10,660 nt of DNA from NCBI GenBank assembly GCA_900549845.1, contig URPT01000047.1, forward strand, positions 1 through 10,660, given 5' to 3'. Below the pieces are notes generated by a model. It saw only the letters and a list, made by a program, of their open reading frames with translations, searched no databases and had not been told where the DNA came from. Below are positions 5,337-10,660 of the stretch, one piece after another. The stretch comes from an uncultured Veillonella sp. GTDB taxonomy: Bacteria; Bacillota; Negativicutes; Veillonellales; Veillonellaceae. Every line of letters starts with the position of its first letter. Position 1 is the stretch's first letter. A program made the translations under genes and the position numbers.

Positions 5337-5996
5337 TTATTTATTTAAGTTTTCTACAATGCCTAGGATATCCTCTGCTTTACGGGCAATATGTGTTACG
5401 CCTAATTCTTGGTGGAGAGATTCTTCTCTAAAGCCCCAGGTAACACCAATGCATAGTAGGCCGGAGTTTTCTGCAGTAGCAACGTCAACTTCAGAATCAC
5501 CTACATAAATAGATTCTTCTGGTGTAGAGCCTAGTTCTTTTAAGGCTTGAAGTACCATGTCTGGAGCAGGTTTACGTTGTAAGCCAGGTCTTTCACCGAT
5601 GGCAACAGGTAAGCGATCGCCAAAGTATTCTTTGTTGAGAGGCGTTACACCTTCTTGGATTTTATTAGATACGATAGCTAATTTATAGCCTTGGTCACGC
5701 AATACATCAAGCATATCTAGAATGCCTGGGTAAGGAGCTGTTGTATCTTTTAAATGCTCACCATAGTAAACTTTGAACTCCTCAATATATGGTTCTAATT
5801 CATGATCTGCTACTGTACTAGGCAAGCATTGACGCATCAAGTACGTTACTGCATTACCAAGTGCTGCCTTTACCTCTGCTAGAGACTTTTCAGGGAAGTT
5901 ATGTGTCTGTAGTACATGATTTACAGCATTCGCTAAATCTGTAGCCGTATCGAGCAATGTGCCGTCGCAATCAAAGACGATGGTTGTATATTTCAT
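5337..5996 (-). CDS. HAD-superfamily phosphatase, phosphoglycolate phosphatase type
   Basis: The 219-residue protein has all four HAD motifs: FDCDGTLLDT with nucleophile Asp9 and acid/base Asp11, Ser110 in AIVSNK, Lys142 in RKPAPD, and GDSEVD at 166-171 for magnesium binding. Residues 16-85 form the helical cap (type C1) seen in the Gph/PpaX group, and the length matches that group. Such cytosolic enzymes release phosphate from phosphoglycolate, pyrophosphate or sugar phosphates; the sequence alone does not fix the substrate. GGAGGT (6001-6006) precedes the ATG at suitable spacing. A promoter lies at 6033-6060 and a terminator at 5222-5274, so it is probably a single-gene unit, divergent from the acidic-protein gene. 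Confidence 0.93.
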   Translation of the reverse strand: MKYTTIVFDCDGTLLDTATDLANAVNHVLQTHNFPEKSLAEVKAALGNAVTYLMRQCLPSTVADHELEPYIEEFKVYYGEHLKDTTAPYPGILDMLDVLRDQGYKLAIVSNKIQEGVTPLNKEYFGDRLPVAIGERPGLQRKPAPDMVLQALKELGSTPEESIYVGDSEVDVATAENSGLLCIGVTWGFREESLHQELGVTHIARKAEDILGIVENLNK

Positions 5997-6032
5997 GGGG
6001 ACCTCCGATGTTAAATCAATATGTACTTTATA

Positions 6033-6060
6033 AGTATATGATAAATATAGAGAAAATCAA
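6033..6060 (-). promoter_or_regulatory. Promoter of the HAD phosphatase gene
   Basis: On the minus strand TTGATT (6060-6055) and TATACT (6038-6033) are separated by 16 bases. Transcription would begin near 6026, leaving a leader of about 30 bases that contains the GGAGGT site. Confidence 0.55.
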
Positions 6061-6089
6061 GAGAATAGCCGTATTAGTTACTATAATTA

Positions 6090-6098
6090 TGTTACAAT
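6090..6098 (+). promoter_or_regulatory. Extended -10 promoter of the acidic-protein gene
   Basis: TGTTACAAT lies within a 16-base segment (6084-6099) identical to 1506-1521 before the secreted-protein gene. Transcription would start near 6105. The 11-base palindrome GTAATTATTAC (6106-6116) is at the start of the transcript and could be an operator, though it is short and AT-rich. Confidence 0.5.
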
Positions 6099-6135
6099 AG
6101 TAGCAGTAATTATTACAGTGTATAGGAGGTGTAGT

Positions 6136-6975
6136 ATGACTGAAATACAAGCTCTTTTATTGATAAAATCTATTCTTGAGTCCGCGGATATTCACGGTAT
6201 TGAAAATATTCTAGCCGAGGATTGTGAATATATGTCCACAGGTCGTGGTATTATTGGCCGCAATCGTAATGAAAGTATTGAGTTTTTATCCTCTATGACT
6301 GAGTCTATTAAGGCTGATAATGTACCTGTTACGTGCAAGGTGATGCATATTACCGATGTGTACGAGGAGGATGCGTTATTCCATGAGGGCCGTCATGGTT
6401 TGACTGTTTCTTATGAAAGCGGCGATAACTATGTGTACATGATTTTCGTAGACGTCAACGATGAGGGCCTTGTAGACCGTATCGTATCTAGTCAGGAAAA
6501 CTATAGTATTGAGTATGATGACCTTCGTTTTGGCGATGATGAAAGCGAGTATTCTTTTATTTCTGCCCCAACTACTGTGAAAGATTGGATTACAGCCCTC
6601 AGTATGTGGCTTGAAACAGCCAATGTTGATGTGGATGATTTTTATCAGTACATCGATGAAGACACACGTGTTGTATTCCAAAAGGGGGATGCTGAATCGA
6701 TTACTCTTGAAAGTGGCCTTGATGTAGAAGATTACTTTGATCAGCTTATGAACCAACACTTTGATGCGGTACCTCATATCATTCGCGATGAAGAAGATGG
6801 CCTTATTTTAACCTATGGTCCTATGAGTGCCATTGCAACTCTCAATGAAGAAGGCGCACTAGCGCTTATTAGTATCTATATTGACACACGCGACGAAGAT
6901 GAAGCCACTGATGAAGTTGGCTATATCGAAGAAGAACTAACCAAAACAACAACTACTGAAGAAGATTTATTTTAA
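6136..6975 (+). CDS. Acidic cytosolic protein, possible tandem NTF2-like domains
   Basis: The start is the ATG at 6136, because AGGAGGT (6124-6130) lies just before it; an in-frame GTG at 6118 would put that site inside the gene. The product has 279 residues, no signal peptide and no membrane segment, and is very acidic, ending in a Glu/Thr-rich tail. It appears to consist of two halves, about 1-135 and 145-250. Each has an N-terminal helical part with an acidic turn (ENILAEDCEYMSTGRGIIG; QYIDEDTRVVFQKGDAES), another helix, then strands ending in VDVNDEGLVDRIV or ATLNEEGALALISIYI. This order resembles the NTF2/SnoaL fold. The similarity is by eye and no ligand-binding residues can be named. 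It is divergent from the phosphatase gene and converges on the permease gene. Confidence 0.82.
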   Translation: MTEIQALLLIKSILESADIHGIENILAEDCEYMSTGRGIIGRNRNESIEFLSSMTESIKADNVPVTCKVMHITDVYEEDALFHEGRHGLTVSYESGDNYVYMIFVDVNDEGLVDRIVSSQENYSIEYDDLRFGDDESEYSFISAPTTVKDWITALSMWLETANVDVDDFYQYIDEDTRVVFQKGDAESITLESGLDVEDYFDQLMNQHFDAVPHIIRDEEDGLILTYGPMSAIATLNEEGALALISIYIDTRDEDEATDEVGYIEEELTKTTTTEEDLF

Positions 6976-7003
6976 TTAACTCTATCAGTAACATGTACTA
7001 TAC

Positions 7004-7142
7004 TTAGTCTAAATATATATGGTTAGTGAGATACTACCAGTTAAAAGAATTATGTTTAGTCTAACTACATATGATTAATGAGATACTACCAGTTAAAAGT
7101 ATTATATTTAGTCTAGAAATGTAAAAAACTACCAGTTAATTT
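7004..7142 (+). repeat. Tandem 52-bp repeat, about 2.7 units
   Basis: Units begin with TTAGTCTA at 7004, 7056 and 7108, exactly 52 bases apart. Units 1 and 2 agree at 46 of 52 positions. Unit 3 has lost about nine bases before the shared ACTACCAGTTAA core, whose copies start at 7033, 7085 and 7128. The array lies in the convergent space between the acidic-protein and permease genes. The region 6976-7251 holds this array and the inverted copies described below, and I see no gene in it. Confidence 0.8.
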
Positions 7143-7213
7143 CACGTTGTAGTAGATCGACCTCCTGTTATTGAAGATCGGTTTACAAAACAACATGACT
7201 AACTGGTAGTTTT
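7125..7213. terminator. Two-way terminator formed by inverted copies of the repeat core
   Basis: AAAACTACCAGTTA (7125-7138) pairs perfectly over 14 bases with TAACTGGTAGTTTT (7200-7213), with a 61-base loop that has its own weak pairing (GTTGT with ACAAC). A run of six T follows in the minus direction, and a shorter T-rich stretch follows in the plus direction, so it can serve both convergent genes. The long loop makes it an unusual terminator. Confidence 0.5.
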
Positions 7214-7235
7214 AAATTTAATTAGAAATAATTAT

Positions 7236-7253
7236 TTTTAACTGGTAGTATCT
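7236..7253 (-). repeat. Inverted copy of the repeat core overlapping the permease stop codon
   Basis: These 18 bases are the exact reverse complement of 7029-7046 and of 7081-7098. The copy includes two bases of the TAG stop (7254-7252) of the permease gene. Pairing with either plus-oriented unit would put the 3' end of the permease message into a stem. Confidence 0.75.
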
Positions 7254-8559
7254 ACATTTCATCATGGTCCTTAATGAGACCAGCCTTTTTCTTTTTCCAG
7301 TAGGAGTAGTAGAATGGCAAGATTACGATACAGCCACCTAGACCCCATAGTAATTGGTTAGTTTGTGCTTGAGCGAGCATCCAAAGGGATGTGCCAATAG
7401 CGATGACTGGGATTAAGTAGCCACCAGGGATGGTGTAGGACCGAGCTTTATCTGCCCATTTGCGACGGAAGATAATAACGGCCAAACATGTTGGTAGGTA
7501 TTGTGTAAAACGAGATACCGCACTAATAGCTGCTAGTGTTGTAAAGGAACCAGACCATGCGAGTAATACACTAGCAATGGCTGTAACAATAGCTGCTACA
7601 TATGGTGCATTGTAACGATTGCGTTTGGCTAGAGCACTTGGCAACATACCATCTTCTGCCATGGATGTTGCTACACGAGGTGCATAGTAAGCTTCTGCAA
7701 AGTTGATACCACCCATAGAAATCAAGGTACCTATTAATACGATATACATACCAACAGGACCAACGATTGCATTAAACGCATCTTGTACTGGAGCTTTTGT
7801 ATTTGCTAAGTCAGTACCAAGTACACCAATTGATACAGCAAGGATAGCCATATATAGGACAGATACAAGAAGCATGCACATGATAATCGCACGTGGCAAA
7901 TTCTTTTTAGGGTTTTTCATATCCTCTGCAGCAATGGCAATAACTTCAAATCCTGTATAGGCAAAGAATAGAAGAACTGCTGCTTGTGCAAATGATCCAT
8001 CTACATAGGTGTCTTGAGGGAAGACTGGTGTAAAGTTAGCACCATTTATAAAGAAGATACCAATCGCAATAAATAGAGCAAGAGGGACAAGCTTAGAAAT
8101 GGTAATTAAGTTATTAACGAATTTAGATACGTTAACACCAAAGATGTTTACAATCGTAAGACCTATGATTAAGATACCTGAAATGACATCTTTTGCAAAA
8201 TCATTACTTAATGCTGGTACTGCAGCACCAAGTGCGGTAGCAAAGCCAACGGCCATCGCCGCCCAGGCAATAACGGTTACAATCCATTTGAGAACGCCTA
8301 CTTCAAAAGCCCAAAAATCACCTAATGCATGCTTTGCATATAGATAAGGTCCACCATTACGTGTAAATAGGCTGGCCGCTTCAGCAAAGCAAAGGGCGAT
8401 ACAACCTGCAATAACGGCGTCAAATAGTAGGACGCCTAAACTAGCGGAACCAATGATAGAATACGCTTTGTTTGGTAGTAGGAAGATACCAGTCCCTACA
8501 ATACCATTGATGCCTAGGAGTACAATACTCCAAAAGCCAAATTTTCCTGTTTCTTTCAT
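7252..8559 (-). CDS. APC-family amino-acid permease
   Basis: The 435-residue protein is complete and has about twelve hydrophobic segments. Two APC hallmarks are clear: the broken first helix GINGIVGTGIF (16-26), which holds the substrate carboxylate and amino groups in this family, and the sixth helix with its loop, FFAYTGFEVIAIAAEDMKNP (198-217). It resembles the antiporter/uptake branch near YfnA and AdiC more than the large eukaryote-like permeases. The substrate cannot be read from the sequence. The start has AGGAAGG (8567-8573), which overlaps the end of the upstream gene. Only 15 bases separate it from the gamma-glutamyl hydrolase gene, so the two share a transcript and the permease probably moves a substrate or product of that enzyme. 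Confidence 0.93.
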   Translation of the reverse strand: MKETGKFGFWSIVLLGINGIVGTGIFLLPNKAYSIIGSASLGVLLFDAVIAGCIALCFAEAASLFTRNGGPYLYAKHALGDFWAFEVGVLKWIVTVIAWAAMAVGFATALGAAVPALSNDFAKDVISGILIIGLTIVNIFGVNVSKFVNNLITISKLVPLALFIAIGIFFINGANFTPVFPQDTYVDGSFAQAAVLLFFAYTGFEVIAIAAEDMKNPKKNLPRAIIMCMLLVSVLYMAILAVSIGVLGTDLANTKAPVQDAFNAIVGPVGMYIVLIGTLISMGGINFAEAYYAPRVATSMAEDGMLPSALAKRNRYNAPYVAAIVTAIASVLLAWSGSFTTLAAISAVSRFTQYLPTCLAVIIFRRKWADKARSYTIPGGYLIPVIAIGTSLWMLAQAQTNQLLWGLGGCIVILPFYYSYWKKKKAGLIKDHDEM

Positions 8560-8574
8560 ACTAAAACCTTCCTA

Positions 8575-9315
8575 TTATTTAGTTATATTTTCTCGAGCTG
8601 CTGTTACAAAGGCAGCAAATAAACGTTTTGCATTCTCGTCGTTTTCAGACATCATTTCTGGGTGGAACTGGCAGGCTACTAACCAAGGATAGGAAGAATC
8701 TTCTAAAGCTTCTACGGTTCCATCCTTAGCTCTTGCTACCACTTGTAATCCTTTACCAACATGTTTTACTGTTTGATGATGGTGAGAATTTGTAATCCAT
8801 GTAGAACGGCCGATAGCACTAGCCAATTTGGACTCAAACTCAATGTCTACTGTATGAGTTCCAAGAGATGGGGTTTGGTTTTGGGAATGTTTAATCGTAC
8901 AGTTTTCGTCATACTTCAAATCTTGGTATAAAGACCCGCCACGATATACATTTAAAATTTGAATGCCGCGGCAGATACAAAAGATAGGAATTTGTTTTTC
9001 TTCTGCTGCTTTCAGTAAAGCAAAATCGAATTGATCTCGTTCAGGAAATACATCACCTAAACCTTGCAATGGTTCCTCACCATAATTAAGTGGGGATACA
9101 TCGTGACCGCCAGATAATAATAAGGCATCTAGTTTTGATACCGTTTCGCGAGCAATATCAAGATTTTTAGTAAATGGAATGATAACTGGAATGCCACCAG
9201 CTTCTTCGATGGAGCGTGGGTAGTCTTGGTTTACGTATGAACGTAACAAATCTACATAGGCACCGCTGTTATCTCGTAAGATATTGCCAGATACACCAAT
9301 AAATGGTTTTGTCAT
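8575..9315 (-). CDS. Class-I glutamine-amidotransferase-like hydrolase (peptidase C26, gamma-glutamyl-GABA hydrolase type)
   Basis: The 246-residue protein has the peptidase C26 layout: LLLSGGHDVSPLNYGE (66-79) for the oxyanion side, nucleophile Cys115 in CICRGIQILN, the substrate-side NSHHHQ (176-181), and the His218/Glu220 pair in CQFHPE. Length and motif order fit PuuD-type enzymes, which cleave the gamma-glutamyl bond of gamma-glutamyl-aminobutyrate, but relatives act on other gamma-glutamyl compounds. The residue before ICRG is Cys where Gly is usual, and RGG stands where LGG is common after NV; neither removes a catalytic residue. GAGGTGA precedes the ATG. It is the first gene of an operon with the APC permease. 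No other putrescine-pathway gene is in the window, so the GABA route is not established. Confidence 0.92.
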   Translation of the reverse strand: MTKPFIGVSGNILRDNSGAYVDLLRSYVNQDYPRSIEEAGGIPVIIPFTKNLDIARETVSKLDALLLSGGHDVSPLNYGEEPLQGLGDVFPERDQFDFALLKAAEEKQIPIFCICRGIQILNVYRGGSLYQDLKYDENCTIKHSQNQTPSLGTHTVDIEFESKLASAIGRSTWITNSHHHQTVKHVGKGLQVVARAKDGTVEALEDSSYPWLVACQFHPEMMSENDENAKRLFAAFVTAARENITK

Positions 9316-9338
9316 AATATCACCTCATATGTGTAAAA

Positions 9339-9370
9339 AATTGTACAATTAGTATAATTTTAGTATATCA
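9339..9370 (-). promoter_or_regulatory. Promoter and palindromic site of the hydrolase-permease operon
   Basis: On the minus strand TGATATACT (9370-9362) is an extended -10 element; TATACT at 9356-9351 is an alternative. Directly downstream is the perfect 12-base palindrome AATTGTACAATT (9339-9350), placed between the likely transcription start and the ribosome binding site, where a repressor could act. No strong -35 was found. Confidence 0.4.
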
Positions 9371-9494
9371 AATATTTGTGAATAAATAATACTACTATTG
9401 TAATTAATTATAAAACTTATACGTACTAAAATATGTTAAGAATGATACATTTTCTAAAATTCATATTGCTTTTGTAGGAAAATTATATACATAT

Positions 9495-9520
9495 ATGTTT
9501 TGTTAAAAACATGGTATGAT
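9495..9520 (+). promoter_or_regulatory. Promoter of the AEC transporter with an overlapping dyad
   Basis: TGGTATGAT (9512-9520) is an extended -10 box. The dyad ATGTTTT (9495-9501), GTTA, AAAACAT (9506-9512) fills the spacer and part of the -35 region. A bound regulator would therefore block polymerase. Transcription would start near 9527, shortly before GGAGGT at 9542-9547. Confidence 0.45.
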
Positions 9521-9552
9521 AGATTACGAATAAACTGTACGGGAGGTTTACT

Positions 9553-10614
9553 ATGGTTTTTCTTACATCCTTACAGAGCATCATACCTATTGTATTGCTA
9601 ATCTCGCTAGGGTATATACTAAAAGGGCGAGAGATGTTTCATCCTATCTTTAGTGGTAACCTATCTAGATTTATCATGTCTGTTGCGTTACCAGCTGGTG
9701 TATTTGTATCGGTATTGCATCATCTACACACATCGGATTTATGGGATTTGCGATATGGGATGCTAGCCGTTACATTAACTTATGTAATAGCATATATCGT
9801 AGCGTTCTTTATGATGAAAATGTTGAAAGTTCCTCGTGGACGGCGTGGTATTTTTATCAATATGGTAGTTAATGATAACTGTTTATTTATAGGTTTACCT
9901 GTGCAGATAGCACTCTTTGGACCTGAAGCATTACCATATTTCTTGCTCTATTATATTGGGAATACCATATCTGTGTGGCTAGTAGGGGTATTTTTAATTG
10001 AATTAGATCCGTTACCGAATCCAGATAAGGGGTTAGGAGATAGTTTTATTAATGGACCTGGAAATAAAGAGAATCAAGGTGGCAGCGAAGGTAATGAAGC
10101 GAATTTCGTTAAATCTAAAAAAACTAAATTTGATTGGAAGAAGTTATTGCCACCGCCATTATTAGGGTTCTTTGTAGCATTGATATTCTTATTCTTTGAA
10201 ATTCCTTTAGCACCCATTTTACATACTACATTGAATTACTTAGGTGATATGGTAACCCCATTATCCTTAATTTATATTGGTATTGTCCTTCATGATGCGG
10301 GGCTAAAAAGTATGAGTCTTAACAAAGATTCCATTGGTGGTATTATCGGTCGTTTTGTAATTTCACCGATTATCATGTTCTGTGTCATTATGGGCTTGCA
10401 ATATGGAGCAGGTATAGTACTAGAGCCAATCGCTATTATTACATTTGTTGTACAATCGGCGGGACCAGTCATTGCAGTACTACCAATCGTAGCTAACGAA
10501 GCAAAATCTGATCTGCCCTTTGCTACAGGGCTTGTCATGATTAGTACAATACTATTTGTGGTAGCTATACCAATTATTATGGAAATACTTACGATGATAG
10601 GAATAACAGCATAA
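9553..10614 (+). CDS. AEC-family (auxin efflux carrier) transporter
   Basis: The 353-residue protein has about ten membrane segments in two halves of five, divided by a hydrophilic loop at 151-200. The family pattern is seen in SVALPAGVF (43-51), NDNCLFIGLPVQIALFG (107-123) and the repeat-half equivalents TPLSLIYIGIVLHD and SAGPVIAVLPIVANE. Bacterial AEC proteins carry malate, malonate and other organic acids, which would suit an organic-acid fermenter, but the substrate is inferred only. The central loop is longer than in many relatives and is rich in Gly, Asn and Lys. GGAGGT (9542-9547) lies at good spacing from the ATG. It is a single-gene unit, divergent from the hydrolase-permease operon. 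Confidence 0.92.
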   Translation: MVFLTSLQSIIPIVLLISLGYILKGREMFHPIFSGNLSRFIMSVALPAGVFVSVLHHLHTSDLWDLRYGMLAVTLTYVIAYIVAFFMMKMLKVPRGRRGIFINMVVNDNCLFIGLPVQIALFGPEALPYFLLYYIGNTISVWLVGVFLIELDPLPNPDKGLGDSFINGPGNKENQGGSEGNEANFVKSKKTKFDWKKLLPPPLLGFFVALIFLFFEIPLAPILHTTLNYLGDMVTPLSLIYIGIVLHDAGLKSMSLNKDSIGGIIGRFVISPIIMFCVIMGLQYGAGIVLEPIAIITFVVQSAGPVIAVLPIVANEAKSDLPFATGLVMISTILFVVAIPIIMEILTMIGITA

Positions 10615-10616
10615 AC

Positions 10617-10647
10617 AAAAGGTCTGACTGTATAGTCAGACCTTTTT
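10617..10647 (+). terminator. Terminator of the AEC transporter gene
   Basis: AAAAGGTCTGAC (10617-10628) pairs with GTCAGACCTTTT (10635-10646) around a TGTATA loop, and a further T follows. It starts right after the stop codon. Its GGTCTGAC arm is the same as that of the terminator at 1301-1328. Confidence 0.93.
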
Positions 10648-10660
10648 CTTTGCCTATATT

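Noticed and set aside
6118..6135. GTG start 18 bases upstream for the acidic protein
   Set aside because: The AGGAGGT ribosome binding site would lie within the coding region; the ATG at 6136 fits it.
7004..7142. CRISPR-like array
   Set aside because: Units are contiguous and similar along their whole 52 bases with no unique spacers, and there are no cas genes.
7161..7166. AGGAGG on the minus strand between the repeats, as a ribosome binding site of a small gene
   Set aside because: No ATG, GTG or TTG opens a frame at suitable spacing, and the region is the loop of a terminator-like hairpin.

Overview
The window looks like a stretch of chromosome from a low-GC member of the Negativicutes, most likely Veillonella or a close relative. 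This rests on overall impression: AT-rich DNA, Firmicutes-type AGGAGG ribosome binding sites, TATAAT promoters (often extended by TGn), and a set of small-acid and amino-acid transporters typical of an amino-acid/lactate fermenter. No rRNA, tRNA, phage, transposase or CRISPR signal was seen.

Layout, left to right. 1-924 (-): amino-terminal 308 residues of an OFA-family (oxalate/formate antiporter type) MFS transporter that runs off the left edge. 925-1559: a gene-poor stretch rich in structure. It holds a riboswitch-like leader with a terminator for the MFS gene, a self-contained promoter-to-terminator unit that may encode a small RNA or leader peptide, a 60-bp dispersed repeat, and a hairpin that closely resembles the terminator of the next gene. 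1560-2156 (+): a small secreted protein of unknown function. 2278-4928 (-): a two-gene operon, YkvI-type membrane protein then a fused ThrE-type exporter, joined by an ATGA overlap. 4929-5336: promoter, second copy of the 60-bp repeat, hairpins. 5337-5996 (-): HAD phosphatase of the phosphoglycolate-phosphatase type. 6136-6975 (+), divergent from it: an acidic cytosolic protein that may be a tandem NTF2-like protein. 6976-7251: tandem and inverted repeats forming a two-way terminator. 7252-9315 (-): an operon of a class-I glutamine-amidotransferase-like gamma-glutamyl hydrolase followed by an APC amino-acid permease. 9553-10614 (+): an AEC (auxin efflux carrier) family transporter with a strong terminator at the right edge.

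Five of the eight genes are membrane transporters, and the soluble hydrolase is co-transcribed with one of them, so the common theme is movement and processing of amino acids and small organic acids. The genes are separate small transcription units rather than one system. I found no defence or biosynthetic cluster. The most interesting material is non-coding: the leader at about 991-1100 (-), whose proposed pseudoknot strand is also the 5' arm of its terminator, and several repeats in intergenic DNA.
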